From the NCBI GenBank assembly GCA_017934845.1, contig JAGBIR010000237.1, positions 1-14,570 of the forward strand: 14,570 bases of DNA, given 5' to 3'. The translations under genes and the position numbers were made by a program. The notes under the pieces are model-generated. The model searched no databases. It was given only the letters and a program-made list of their open reading frames with translations, and was not told the DNA's origin. This document shows, one piece after another, positions 1 through 7,906 of this stretch. The stretch is from Alistipes sp. (GTDB lineage: Bacteria > Bacteroidota > Bacteroidia > Bacteroidales > Rikenellaceae). Within the stretch, counting starts at the first letter, position 1, and each line of letters begins with the position of its first letter.

Positions 1-1
1 C

Positions 2-415
2 TACACTTGGGCCGAGGTGCATGATAAGGATGCCTTCGAGGCATTTGTCGAGAGTGGCGATATTTTCGACACCGAGATTGCAACCCGTTTCCGCGAGGAG
101 ATCCTCTCGCGTGGCGGAACTCGTGCCGGAATGGATATGTATCGCGCCTTCCGTGGTGCCGATCCCGATAAGAATGCGTTGTTGCGCGCTCGCGGATTTA
201 TTGCCGATGACCGCGCTATTGAGTTGCCCGAACCCGATATTAAGGGTGAGCCGATTCGTGTCGATACTCGCGAGCAGGCACGTCAGCGTGCAGCGCAGTC
301 GCGTCGCGAGCGTGAGGCTGCAGCTGCCGAGGAGCAGGCCGCAAAAGAGAGCGTAGAGCAGGCCGAGACTCAAACCGTCAAGCCGGTTGAGCAGGCGACG
401 GCCGAGGTGGCGTAA
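2..415 (+). CDS. M3-family zinc peptidase (Dcp-like), C-terminal fragment
   Basis: This is the 3' end of a gene cut by the window edge; 137 residues are visible before the TAA. The first residues (YTWAEVHDKDAF...) and the later GGTRAGMDMYRAFRG and ALLRARGF segments match the C-terminal end of M3 peptidases (peptidyl-dipeptidase Dcp / oligopeptidase family). They also align with the end of the complete M3 gene that follows (KWAEVLAADAF, GGQRHPMDIYVEFRG). The HExxH zinc site lies outside the window. The known role of the family is cleavage of short peptides by a zinc-dependent mechanism. After the conserved end, from about 'RAIELPEPD', there is an unusual tail of about 70 residues rich in E, A, Q and R, probably a disordered or helical extension. 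It lies 36 bp upstream of its paralogue, same strand, likely co-transcribed. Family assignment is firm; the exact specificity is not. Confidence 0.88.
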   Translation, partial: YTWAEVHDKDAFEAFVESGDIFDTEIATRFREEILSRGGTRAGMDMYRAFRGADPDKNALLRARGFIADDRAIELPEPDIKGEPIRVDTREQARQRAAQSRREREAAAAEEQAAKESVEQAETQTVKPVEQATAEVA

Positions 416-451
416 CCTAATTCAGAGTGAAGAAACCAAATATCAAAAATT

Positions 452-2563
452 ATGAAAAAAATATTGTTTATTATGACTTTTAGTGCTTTGGTAGCCGGTT
501 GTGGTGATGATATGCCGGTAGCCGTTTTGCCCGAAATTGATACTACAAATCCGTTGTTGGCCGAGTGGGATACACCCTATGCCACTCCGCCGTTCGATCA
601 GATTAAGATTACCGACTACGAGCCGGCAATCGATGCTGCTATTGCTGTATCGCGTGCCGAGGTGGAGGCTATCGTAAATAACCCTGCGAAGCCTTCGTTC
701 CGCAATACAATCGAGGCTCTGGAGTGTCAGGGCCAGCTGTTGGGTCGCATATTGGGAATCTTCTTTAACTTGCGTGAGGCCGATACATCCGACGAGTTGG
801 ATGCTATCGCTTTGCGTATTCAGCCCAAGCTTACCGAGTTGAGCAACGATATCTCGCTTAACCCTGCACTTTTCGAGCGCGTGAAGGCTGTCTATGAGGG
901 CTCACGTCGCGGCTTGTCGGATGTCGAAATTAAGCTCTTGGAGGATACCTACAAAGGCTTCGCTCGTTCGGGTGCCGCTTTGGATGATGAGAAGAAGGCT
1001 CTTTATCGTCAATATACAGCCGAGCTTTCGGAGGCTACATTGCTCTTTGCGCAGAACTCTTTGTCGGCTACAAATGCTTTTACGATTAATATCACCGACG
1101 CGCGCAAGGTTGCCGAGTTGCCGTCGTTCGTTAAGGATGGCTTGGCTGCTGAGGCAAAGGCTCGCGGTCAGAAGGGTTGGACCGTAACGTTGCAGGCTCC
1201 GAGCTATGTGCCATTTATGACCTACTCTTCGCAGCGCGATTTGAAGGAGAAGCTCTATCGTGCTTACAACACTCGCGCATTTGGTGGCGAGTTCGATAAC
1301 TGCGACTTGGTGCGTAAGATTACAGCTTTGCGTATGAATATTGCAACCCTGCTCGGCTACAACACTTATGCTGATTATGTACTCGAGGAGGCTATGGCGC
1401 AGAGTGCCGAGACAGTAAACAGCTTCTTGGCCGAATTGCGCGATAAGACCGTTGAGTATGGCCGCAAGGATTACGATATGATTAACGCTTATGCCAAGAG
1501 CTGTGGCCTTAAGTGCGATGTAATGCCTTGGGACTGGGCATATTATACCGAGAAGTATAAGAGCGAGAAGTATGCTTTGAACGATGAGCAGGTAAAGCCC
1601 TATTTGAAGCTGGATAACGTTATCAAGGGCGTGTTTATGGTTGCCGAGAAACTCTATGGCTTGCAGTTTGAGGCAAACGATAAAATCGCGGTCTATCATC
1701 CCGATGTGATGGCCTACGAGGTTAAGGATGCCAATGGCGAGTTCCTCTCGGTGCTTTATCTCGACTTCTTCCCCCGCGCGTCGAAGCGTTCGGGTGCTTG
1801 GATGACCGAGTTCCGTGGAGCAAGAGTGGAGAATGGCGTTGAGGTTCGCCCGCAGGTGTCGTTGGTTATGAACTTTACGAAGCCTACCGAGACAACACCT
1901 TCTCTGCTTACTTTCGATGAGTTTAATACCTTCCTGCACGAGTTTGGTCACGCGCTGCACGGTATGCTGGCAAAGGGTAAGTATGAGTCGTTGAACGGTA
2001 CAAGCGTATATCGCGACTTCGTGGAGCTTCCATCGCAGATTTTGGAGAATTGGGCAACCGAGAAGGAGTACCTCGATATGTGGGCCGTACACTACCAGAC
2101 AGGCGAGGCTATCCCTGCCGAGTTGGTTGAGAAGATTGTTTCGGCAAAGAACTATCTGGCAGCTTATGGCAACCTGCGTCAGCTCTCGTTCGGCCTTACC
2201 GATATGGCTTGGCATACTTTGACAAAGCCCTACGAGGGTGATGTCGAGGCTTTCGAGCGCGAGGCTATGGCTTCGGTGCAGGTCTTGCCGGCGGTTGATG
2301 GTACTTCACTTTCAACATCGTTTAATCATATCTTCTCGGGTGGCTATGCTGCCGGATATTATGGCTATAAGTGGGCCGAGGTATTGGCTGCCGATGCCTT
2401 CTCGTTGTTCGATCAGACGGGCATCTTCAACGCCGAGACAGCTGCTGCGTTCCGCAAATTATTGCAGACCGGTGGCCAGCGTCATCCTATGGATATCTAT
2501 GTTGAGTTCCGTGGCCACGAGCCGCAGGTCGATGCACTTATCAAGTCGATGGGCTTGCAGTAG
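452..2563 (+). CDS. M3-family zinc metallopeptidase, lipoprotein (Dcp-like)
   Basis: This is a complete 703-residue protein of the thimet oligopeptidase/Dcp family (M3), close to the usual length of about 680-710. The catalytic motif HEFGH is at residues 496-500, with the third zinc ligand E525 in FVELPSQ, the 25-residue spacing expected for M3. The conserved C-terminal Tyr/Gly-rich segment FSGGYAAGYYGYKWAEV follows. The N-terminus (MKKILFIMTFSALVAGC) is a short lipoprotein signal with lipobox LVAG-C and acceptor C17. The enzyme is therefore inferred to be membrane-anchored, facing the periplasm, where it would trim peptides; G-D-D after the Cys could influence sorting. The ATG at 452 is chosen because it begins the signal peptide and has an A-rich leader. 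It follows a partial paralogue by 36 bp and ends at a strong hairpin. Exopeptidase versus endopeptidase activity cannot be read from the sequence. Confidence 0.93.
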   Translation: MKKILFIMTFSALVAGCGDDMPVAVLPEIDTTNPLLAEWDTPYATPPFDQIKITDYEPAIDAAIAVSRAEVEAIVNNPAKPSFRNTIEALECQGQLLGRILGIFFNLREADTSDELDAIALRIQPKLTELSNDISLNPALFERVKAVYEGSRRGLSDVEIKLLEDTYKGFARSGAALDDEKKALYRQYTAELSEATLLFAQNSLSATNAFTINITDARKVAELPSFVKDGLAAEAKARGQKGWTVTLQAPSYVPFMTYSSQRDLKEKLYRAYNTRAFGGEFDNCDLVRKITALRMNIATLLGYNTYADYVLEEAMAQSAETVNSFLAELRDKTVEYGRKDYDMINAYAKSCGLKCDVMPWDWAYYTEKYKSEKYALNDEQVKPYLKLDNVIKGVFMVAEKLYGLQFEANDKIAVYHPDVMAYEVKDANGEFLSVLYLDFFPRASKRSGAWMTEFRGARVENGVEVRPQVSLVMNFTKPTETTPSLLTFDEFNTFLHEFGHALHGMLAKGKYESLNGTSVYRDFVELPSQILENWATEKEYLDMWAVHYQTGEAIPAELVEKIVSAKNYLAAYGNLRQLSFGLTDMAWHTLTKPYEGDVEAFEREAMASVQVLPAVDGTSLSTSFNHIFSGGYAAGYYGYKWAEVLAADAFSLFDQTGIFNAETAAAFRKLLQTGGQRHPMDIYVEFRGHEPQVDALIKSMGLQ

Positions 2564-2574
2564 GATCTGAAATG

Positions 2575-2617
2575 AAAAAGATAGCGGAGTCGAATCATCG
2601 GCTCCGCTATCTTTTTT
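2575..2617. terminator. Bidirectional intrinsic terminator between M3 peptidase and ruvC
   Basis: A perfect 10-bp stem GATAGCGGAG / CTCCGCTATC (2580-2589 with 2602-2611) has a 12-nt loop. It is flanked by five A on the left and six T on the right, so it has a T-tract on both strands. It lies in the 55-bp gap between the convergent M3 peptidase and ruvC genes and can serve both. Confidence 0.9.
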
Positions 2618-2618
2618 G

Positions 2619-3230
2619 CTATTTTACTTCTCGGTCGGGGTTTTGCTTTATAAAGGCCTCCCACGACGAGGAGCCTTTGGCTGCCTTCTTGCCGCCGCCA
2701 AGACCTTTTACGCGCTTGTCGCCCATAGCTATATTAATAGGTGTGCGGGCTGTATAGTAGTGGCACATAGCAACTGCCATTCCGTCGGTGGCATCTAATC
2801 GGCGCGGCGTGTACTCCAACTTTAGCATACGCTTTATAATCGACGCGACCTGCTCCTTCGATGCCGAGCCAGAGCCTGCAATTGCCTGCTTAATGCGTGA
2901 TGGAGCGTACTCGAAAACCTCCTTATCGTGAGTCAGCGCAGCTGCCATAGCAACACCCTGCGCACGTCCCAACTTAAGCATACTCTGCACGTTAGTGCCA
3001 AAGAATGGCGACTCCAACGCCACTTCGCGCGGATTGTAATCTTCGATGAGGCGGCTTACGCGATCGAATATGTAGCGTAGCTTACGATACGGGTCGCTCA
3101 TCGTGTGCAGGTCGATGTCGCCCATCACCACCGAGCGCACCTCTCGGCCTACGACCTCGATGATGCCGTAGCCCATATAGTTCGTACCCGGGTCGATACC
3201 CATTATGCGATATGTTTCAGTCTGCTCCAT
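2619..3230 (-). CDS. ruvC: Holliday junction resolvase RuvC
   Basis: RuvC is the dimeric Mg2+-dependent endonuclease that resolves Holliday junctions together with RuvAB. All four acidic active-site residues are visible: D13 (GIDPGTN), E73 (ALESPFFG), D146 and D149 (RLDATDGMAVA). With the start chosen here the protein has 203 residues, compared with about 173 in E. coli. The excess is a Lys/Gly/Ser-rich tail after about residue 165, ending SSSWEAFIKQNPDREVK. The open frame extends ten codons further upstream to an ATG at 3260, but that ATG lies in the stem of a terminator, so the start at 3230 (MEQTETYRIMGIDPG) is preferred. The stop is next to the terminator shared with the convergent M3 peptidase. 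A TAnnTTTG-like box lies immediately upstream of the start. Confidence 0.95.
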   Translation of the reverse strand: MEQTETYRIMGIDPGTNYMGYGIIEVVGREVRSVVMGDIDLHTMSDPYRKLRYIFDRVSRLIEDYNPREVALESPFFGTNVQSMLKLGRAQGVAMAAALTHDKEVFEYAPSRIKQAIAGSGSASKEQVASIIKRMLKLEYTPRRLDATDGMAVAMCHYYTARTPINIAMGDKRVKGLGGGKKAAKGSSSWEAFIKQNPDREVK

Positions 3231-3234
3231 TATG

Positions 3235-3243
3235 ACAAAGGTA
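3235..3243 (-). promoter_or_regulatory. Candidate -7 box for ruvC (TACCTTTGT)
   Basis: The minus strand reads TACCTTTGT, matching the Bacteroidota -7 consensus TAnnTTTG. No TTTG is present about 19 bp upstream; that region is the terminator hairpin. The box ends only four bases before the chosen ruvC ATG, so a transcript from it would be leaderless or nearly so. This is a tentative call resting on one motif and on the fact that ruvC lies after a terminator and needs its own promoter. Confidence 0.35.
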
Positions 3244-3245
3244 AT

Positions 3246-3280
3246 AAAAAAGTTCGGCATTTTCAGGTGCCGAACTTTTT
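3246..3280 (-). terminator. Intrinsic terminator after the thioredoxin lipoprotein gene
   Basis: The 8-bp stem GTTCGGCA / TGCCGAAC (3252-3259 with 3268-3275) is extended by a run of A on the left (3246-3251) and T on the right. Read on the minus strand it ends in a run of six T. It lies 20 bp after the thioredoxin-like gene stop and separates that unit from ruvC. The upstream alternative ATG of ruvC (3260) is inside this element. Confidence 0.88.
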
Positions 3281-3300
3281 ATTGCAATTTAGTTGGAAAA

Positions 3301-4395
3301 TTATTTCAAAAGCTCCTCCATCTTTGCCTTTACCTCCTCGCCACGCAAGCCGGTTGCAATAATCTGGCCTGTCGAGCAGTCGATCAAAAAGTTTGCGGGG
3401 ATAGAGTTAACTGAGTAGTCAGCGCGAGCCTGATTGTCCCAAGCCTTCAATGCACTAACGTGCAACCAGCCGAGCTCCTTCTCCTTGATAGCCTTCAACC
3501 ATGCATCCTCTGCGCGGTCGAACGATACGCCATAAATCTCGAAGCCCTTATCATGGAACGCCTTATAGGTCTCGATAAGGTAGGGAACCTCCTGCATGCA
3601 AGGACCGCACCAAGATGCCCAGAAATCCAACAAGACATACTTGTTCTTGCCATTCTCAACGACGCTCTTCAACGAAAGCTCCTTACCTGCGGGAGTCTTC
3701 TCTATTACGTCGATGTAGGGGTTACCGGGCTGTACCTTCAATGCAGCCTCGGCCATCTCCTTCATCTTTGCGAAGGGCACAGCCTTATCCTCGGGCATAC
3801 GAGCGATAGCATCCAAAAGGGTCTGAGGCTCGAGCATATAGTAACGCTGCATAATCAAATCCTGACCTACGGCATTGTCGGCATTTGCCACTGCAAACTC
3901 GTTGTAGTACTTTGTAATCTGCTTCTCGATCTCGGCGGCTGTTGCTTTGTCGCCAGCCTCTACGGCTGCCGAAATCTGCTTGCCAAACTCCTCGTTTGTG
4001 CGACCGAACTCGCTGCGCAAGTCGTTCAACGCAGAACCTGTAATCTCGAATGAGTGAGCCTCGGGGTTAGCCTTTGAAATCTGAATCTTACCCGGCTCGA
4101 GGAAGAGCGAAATGTAGATAGTCTCGGCGCCACTGTTATTGCCGGGCTTCTGCAAAGTGATGTATGCCTGCTTTGTCTCGCCCTCGGGGAGGTTACCCTT
4201 AAGACAGAACGAGTTGTTGGCAACGGCAACAGAGTCGATAGCCTCCAAACGACCATTGCCTTCGGCGGGAAGCTGGAGGTATGCCATCATACCATCCTCG
4301 AATGATGAGTCAGTACCACTGATATTGTACTGTGAGCCGCTTGAGCAAGCTGTCATGGCAGCTGCAGCAAGCACGATTGCAAAAATCTTTTTCAT
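3301..4395 (-). CDS. Thioredoxin-like lipoprotein (TlpA/ResA type with DUF4369-like N-terminus)
   Basis: This 364-residue protein starts at MKKIFAIVLAAAAMTAC, a lipoprotein-type signal with probable acceptor C17. The open frame continues 75 codons upstream, but that part overlaps lpxD and has no sense as protein, so the ATG at 4395 is the start. The C-terminal third is a TlpA/ResA-like thioredoxin fold: WASWCGPC with redox Cys C263 and C266, then the cis-Pro loop SIPANFLID (P333). The N-terminal half (YNISGT...AYLQLP...AIDSVAVANNSF...) resembles DUF4369, and a helical segment rich in Glu, Lys and Ala lies between. Families of this build act in the Bacteroidota cell envelope as thiol-disulfide oxidoreductases; the substrate is unknown here. 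It lies 25 bp after lpxD, likely in the same transcript, and is followed by an intrinsic terminator. Confidence 0.9.
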   Translation of the reverse strand: MKKIFAIVLAAAAMTACSSGSQYNISGTDSSFEDGMMAYLQLPAEGNGRLEAIDSVAVANNSFCLKGNLPEGETKQAYITLQKPGNNSGAETIYISLFLEPGKIQISKANPEAHSFEITGSALNDLRSEFGRTNEEFGKQISAAVEAGDKATAAEIEKQITKYYNEFAVANADNAVGQDLIMQRYYMLEPQTLLDAIARMPEDKAVPFAKMKEMAEAALKVQPGNPYIDVIEKTPAGKELSLKSVVENGKNKYVLLDFWASWCGPCMQEVPYLIETYKAFHDKGFEIYGVSFDRAEDAWLKAIKEKELGWLHVSALKAWDNQARADYSVNSIPANFLIDCSTGQIIATGLRGEEVKAKMEELLK

Positions 4396-4420
4396 AATTC
4401 TATTTGAGTTTTTAATCCTA

Positions 4421-5443
4421 TTATTTGTTAATCTCTTTTTCCAATGCTGCCACACGACGACGCAAATCGGGCAACTCCTTAAATACAGCAAACGAGCGGT
4501 GGTAGTTAATACCCGGAAGAGCTGGTGAGCCGAAGCGAATCTCGCCATCGGGAACATCCTTGTCGATACCCGACTTCGAGCCAATCTTAACACAATTGCC
4601 AATCTTAACATGGTCGGCAATACCTACCTGACCTGCCAAGAAGCAGTTGTGTCCAACCTTCGATGTGCCGGCGATACCCATCTGTGCCGATGATACGGTA
4701 TTCTCGCCAATCTCGACATTGTGGCCAATCTGAATAAGGTTGTCGAGCTTTACGCCCTTGCGGATGATTGTAGAGTCGGTCTTGGCGCGGTCGATACAAG
4801 TGTTTGCTCCAATCTCTACGTTATCCTCTATAACGACATTACCCAATTGTGGAATCTTATCGAATGTGCCATCGGGCTTGGGAAGGAATCCAAATCCATC
4901 GGCTCCAATAACGGCTCCTGCGTGGATAATACAGTTTGCACCTACGCTACAACCCTCGTAAATTTTCACACCCGGGTAGAGCGTTGTGCCGGCACCAATC
5001 TTTACGCCATCGCCAACATATACCTGCGGGTAGATCTTCGCGCCATCACCAACAACGGCACCTGCCTCGATAACGGCAAAGTCACCAACATAGCAATCCT
5101 CGCCTACAGTAGCCTTCTCCGAGATTGATGCCATCTTGCTGATGCCCTTCTTCTGGGGCTTCATTGCGTTGTACATCTCAAGGAGTTTCAATACGGCAAC
5201 ACCCACGTCGGGAAGTTTGATTAGTGTAGCCTTAACTTCAGCCGTAGGCTCAAAGCTCTCGTTGACCAAAACTATCGACGCCTCGGTTGTATAGATATAT
5301 TGCTCGTATTTGGGGTTGGTAAGGTAGGTCAGCGAGCCCGGCTTACCGCCTTCGATAGATGACACCGTGTGTACGGCCGTATCTTTGTCGCCAACAACCG
5401 TACCGCCTAAAAGGCCGGCTATCATTTCTGCTGTAAATTTCAT
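4421..5443 (-). CDS. lpxD: UDP-3-O-acylglucosamine N-acyltransferase LpxD
   Basis: LpxD adds the second 3-hydroxyacyl chain, from acyl-ACP, to UDP-3-O-acyl-glucosamine in lipid A synthesis, in the cytoplasm. The 340-residue length is normal. The N-terminal domain ([14 protein letters not shown]...[12 protein letters not shown]...) is followed from about residue 105 by many hexapeptide repeats of a left-handed beta-helix (for example [30 protein letters not shown]). The catalytic His is H241 in the [10 protein letters not shown] segment, matching E. coli H239. The C-terminal [13 protein letters not shown] helix is also typical. It has its own promoter in the 89-bp gap after coaD. In many Bacteroidota lpxD is followed by an lpxC-fabZ fusion; here a thioredoxin-like lipoprotein gene follows instead. 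Confidence 0.97.
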   Translation of the reverse strand: MKFTAEMIAGLLGGTVVGDKDTAVHTVSSIEGGKPGSLTYLTNPKYEQYIYTTEASIVLVNESFEPTAEVKATLIKLPDVGVAVLKLLEMYNAMKPQKKGISKMASISEKATVGEDCYVGDFAVIEAGAVVGDGAKIYPQVYVGDGVKIGAGTTLYPGVKIYEGCSVGANCIIHAGAVIGADGFGFLPKPDGTFDKIPQLGNVVIEDNVEIGANTCIDRAKTDSTIIRKGVKLDNLIQIGHNVEIGENTVSSAQMGIAGTSKVGHNCFLAGQVGIADHVKIGNCVKIGSKSGIDKDVPDGEIRFGSPALPGINYHRSFAVFKELPDLRRRVAALEKEINK

Positions 5444-5484
5444 TATCTTAAATCTGTTTTAATCGTTTTTAATACTCTTAACGG

Positions 5485-5516
5485 GCAAAGATAAGAATAA
5501 TTATATGATTGTCAAA
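5485..5516 (-). promoter_or_regulatory. Bacteroidota-type promoter for lpxD
   Basis: On the minus strand there is a -33 TTTG (5513-5516), exactly 19 bp, then TATCTTTGC (5485-5493), a full match to TAnnTTTG. The predicted start of transcription is about 40 bases before the lpxD ATG, leaving an AT-rich leader. The same TTTG-19-TAnnTTTGC layout recurs before the V-ATPase operon. Confidence 0.8.
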
Positions 5517-5532
5517 AAAATAATCCTCGACA

Positions 5533-6006
5533 CTATTGGTCGATATACTCCTTAAGATCGATGCCTTCGGGCATCATATCGCTAACGTCGCGCTTAAAGG
5601 CCCACAATTCGCGTACTGTCGATGATGCAATATCGGAGAGTGCCGGCGGAGTGAAGAGCATCACGGTTGTGATGTCGGGGAATATGCGGCGGTTGATTTG
5701 TGCCATCGTGCGCTCGTATTCAAAATCAACCGTGTTGCGTACGCCTCTTACAATGGCCGTAGCTCCAACTTCGCGTGCTGCGTCGCCCGTCAGGGTAGAG
5801 TAGGCAATGCACTCAACGCGCGGATTGTCGGCATATACCTTGCGGATTAGCTTCAAACGATTCTCGACCGAGAGCAAGGCGTGTTTGCCGATGTTGTCGC
5901 CTATGGCGATTACAACTTTATCGAAGAGCGTAAGTGCTTCGTCAACAACTGCTTCGTGGCCGCGTGTGAAGGGGTCGAACGACCCGGGAAATATAGCAAT
6001 TTTCAT
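5533..6006 (-). CDS. coaD: Phosphopantetheine adenylyltransferase (PPAT)
   Basis: CoaD transfers AMP from ATP to 4'-phosphopantetheine, making dephospho-CoA, the penultimate step of coenzyme A synthesis. The 157-residue length is standard. The nucleotidyltransferase signature GSFDPFTRGH (residues 8-17, the TxGH-type motif) is at the start, followed by the conserved IVRGVRNTVDFEYE segment and, near the end, SDIASSTVRE, equivalent to the I-S-S-T motif. It is the last gene of the murB-tilS-holA run, 16 bp after the aminotransferase-like gene. A separate promoter follows it, so lpxD need not depend on this transcript. Confidence 0.97.
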   Translation of the reverse strand: MKIAIFPGSFDPFTRGHEAVVDEALTLFDKVVIAIGDNIGKHALLSVENRLKLIRKVYADNPRVECIAYSTLTGDAAREVGATAIVRGVRNTVDFEYERTMAQINRRIFPDITTVMLFTPPALSDIASSTVRELWAFKRDVSDMMPEGIDLKEYIDQ

Positions 6007-6022
6007 CTTGTGAAGTGTTTAA

Positions 6023-6814
6023 TTATCGTTTGGATTTAGCTGCTGCCTCCATCTCAATAGCAATCTTTTCGGCCATAATCGACATATAGATCCTCTTGCC
6101 AATGTGAGCCATCGATGTTATGCCTTGCCAGCAGGCGGTGAATACCTCATCGGCATCGTTCAGATCGGTTGCGGTAAGGCGTTTATGCTCTATACTCATA
6201 CCCGCTCTTCGGGCAGCCTCTATTGCTATTGTTGCTTCGACCGAGTGGCATCCCTCCTGAGCGAATAGCGTGTACTCCTTAACCGTAAATAGTGGGGCGA
6301 GGGGGTCTATTGCCAAACCTCCGTCGCGTTCGACTATAAGTGCGGTGGGAAAGCCGCATTTGCGGGCGATGGTATCGGCCATAAGGCGCGTAGCCGCGGC
6401 TGCCGATGTAGGATGTTGCGGCAAGGGCATATCCAATGGCAAGCATACGGCATCGGGGTGCAGACTGCGAAGCACATAGCCTGAATAGAGGCTCGGCTCG
6501 TGACTCCGTAACTCATAATTACCTATAGCATCTAAACGTATTTCTACAAGAATTGAAGCGTTACGGGTTAGACGATTTGCCGATAACAAAGCCTCGATTT
6601 GGTGCTCGACTTGCTCTTTTGTAATGTTCGGCTTTAGTCGCTCTCCAAAGAGCTCTTCGGCAGAATAGTTAAGCAGTGTAAGATGCTCGGCAGTGTAGCG
6701 GGCTTTGTGATGCAGCGTATGGATATTCTGAAAGACATAGGGTGTGTCGGAAAAACTCTCGGTAAGGAGTTCTCCGTTTCGAATCATAAATTTCATATCT
6801 TTCAGTATTATCAT
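6023..6814 (-). CDS. Class IV aminotransferase-like (PabC-like) protein lacking the PLP lysine
   Basis: The protein has 263 residues. Its order of segments follows fold-type IV PLP enzymes such as aminodeoxychorismate lyase: FMIRNGELLTES at the start, RLMADTIARKCGFPTALIVERDGGLAI in the middle, PLFTVKEYTLF, then DADEVFTACWQGITSMAHIGKR near the end. Where PabC has the Schiff-base lysine (KHLNRL) this protein reads AAATRL, with alanine at about residue 139. There is no lysine between residues 67 and 151. The glutamate near the PLP site of PabC also seems absent. It may have lost transamination and gained another role; I infer this from by-eye alignment. The gene begins 2 bp after holA, suggesting translational coupling. 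A second possible start, MKFMIRNGE at 6796, fits the family's usual N-terminus and has a GAAAG upstream. Confidence 0.6.
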   Translation of the reverse strand: MIILKDMKFMIRNGELLTESFSDTPYVFQNIHTLHHKARYTAEHLTLLNYSAEELFGERLKPNITKEQVEHQIEALLSANRLTRNASILVEIRLDAIGNYELRSHEPSLYSGYVLRSLHPDAVCLPLDMPLPQHPTSAAAATRLMADTIARKCGFPTALIVERDGGLAIDPLAPLFTVKEYTLFAQEGCHSVEATIAIEAARRAGMSIEHKRLTATDLNDADEVFTACWQGITSMAHIGKRIYMSIMAEKIAIEMEAAAKSKR

Positions 6815-6816
6815 TG

Positions 6817-7887
6817 CTATTGCATAAAGATTTTCAATAATAGCTCGCGTAACAATTCGCCATCGTTCATACCGCCCGAATCTATACCTTTGCTCTTGCC
6901 ATCATACTCGCGCAAAAGTCCTAAAATATTGAATACCTTGCGGTTAGGCCAGCGTGCGGACTGCTGCTTTAGCTCGTTTATTGCGTAGATATTACTCTTC
7001 TTTAATATGCGCATCAGCTCCATATCGTTAGGCATCGGCATCGACTTGCGCTGCGATTGCCAGCGGAGGTAGTTAATCGTAAAGAGGTCGTGGAACAGAC
7101 CAAACAGAGCCATCACCGTAACCAGCAACGGGTTATCCTTCGGATTGCGGGCAAAGTGGTCGGCAATCTGCATTGCTCGCGACACATCCTGAATGGCCAC
7201 AGCGTTGCAAAGTTCAAAATTGTTAAAATCCTTCGATATGCCGACGTTGTTTTCAATATCACGATCGGTAATCTCGGTAGTGCCGGCTGCGAGTGAAACG
7301 ACCAATTTATCAACCTCGTTTGATATCTTTGCTATGTCGCAACCCAAATGGTCGGTAAGCATCTGAAGTGCTTTTGGGCTGATTCTTAACCCCTTCGACG
7401 CGATAAATTGCGTAAGCCACGGCCCAATCTCGTAATCGCGAGGACGGATAGACTCGAAAACTACACCTGCGGTGTTACACTGCTTGTAAAATGCCGAGCG
7501 TTTATCGACATTCTTCTCTTTATGGCAGACGATAAGAATTGTCGAAGGTTGCGGCTTTGAGGTGTAGTGCGACAGCTTCTCAATCTGGCGAAGCTGCTGC
7601 GCCTCCTTGAGGATGATAACCTCGTGCGCTCCCATCATCGGCATTTGCCGACATAGGTTTACAACCTGCCCCGCATCGCTATCTTTGCCATAAACCGTAA
7701 TCTGGTTGAAGGCCTGCTCGGCTGGCGAAAGAATTGTTGCCGCAAGCTCATCGCATAGCGCGTCGATAAAGTAGCTCTCCTCGCCCATCAGCAAATAGAT
7801 AGGTGCAAACTGGCGTTTTGCGATCTGCTTCTTCAGCTCTTCGAATTGCGCTACGCAATCTTTGAATTTTATGGTGCTTTTTGCCAT
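6817..7887 (-). CDS. holA: DNA polymerase III subunit delta
   Basis: HolA is the delta subunit of the clamp loader, which opens the beta sliding clamp. At 356 residues it is near the family norm of about 340. Recognisable parts are the N-terminal PIYLLMGEESYFIDAL segment (a degenerate AAA+ nucleotide-loop region), EVIILKEAQQLRQIEKL, the STILIVCHKEKNVDKR strand, the GLRISPKALQMLTDHLGCDIAKISNEVDKL segment typical of delta, and a helical C-terminal collar domain. It lies 19 bp after tilS and 2 bp before the aminotransferase-like gene, in a tight co-oriented run. Confidence 0.93.
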   Translation of the reverse strand: MAKSTIKFKDCVAQFEELKKQIAKRQFAPIYLLMGEESYFIDALCDELAATILSPAEQAFNQITVYGKDSDAGQVVNLCRQMPMMGAHEVIILKEAQQLRQIEKLSHYTSKPQPSTILIVCHKEKNVDKRSAFYKQCNTAGVVFESIRPRDYEIGPWLTQFIASKGLRISPKALQMLTDHLGCDIAKISNEVDKLVVSLAAGTTEITDRDIENNVGISKDFNNFELCNAVAIQDVSRAMQIADHFARNPKDNPLLVTVMALFGLFHDLFTINYLRWQSQRKSMPMPNDMELMRILKKSNIYAINELKQQSARWPNRKVFNILGLLREYDGKSKGIDSGGMNDGELLRELLLKIFMQ

Positions 7888-7906
7888 TACAGTCGGGCGT
7901 TAGGAG

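Noticed and set aside
902..2215. A 437-codon open frame antisense to the M3 peptidase gene
   Set aside because: It is fully opposite a gene with clear zinc-site motifs, and its translation shows no family signature. Long antisense frames arise here from the codon bias of the sense gene.
4396..4620. 75-codon upstream extension of the thioredoxin lipoprotein frame
   Set aside because: It overlaps the end of lpxD in another frame, its translation is Arg/Leu-rich without a pattern, and a lipoprotein signal begins exactly at the internal ATG at 4395.
5514..5543. Possible terminator after coaD (TCGAC / GTCGA stem followed by a T-run on the minus strand)
   Set aside because: The stem is only 5 bp, overlaps the coaD stop, and is separated from the T-run by six bases. 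The T-run itself is part of the lpxD promoter region.
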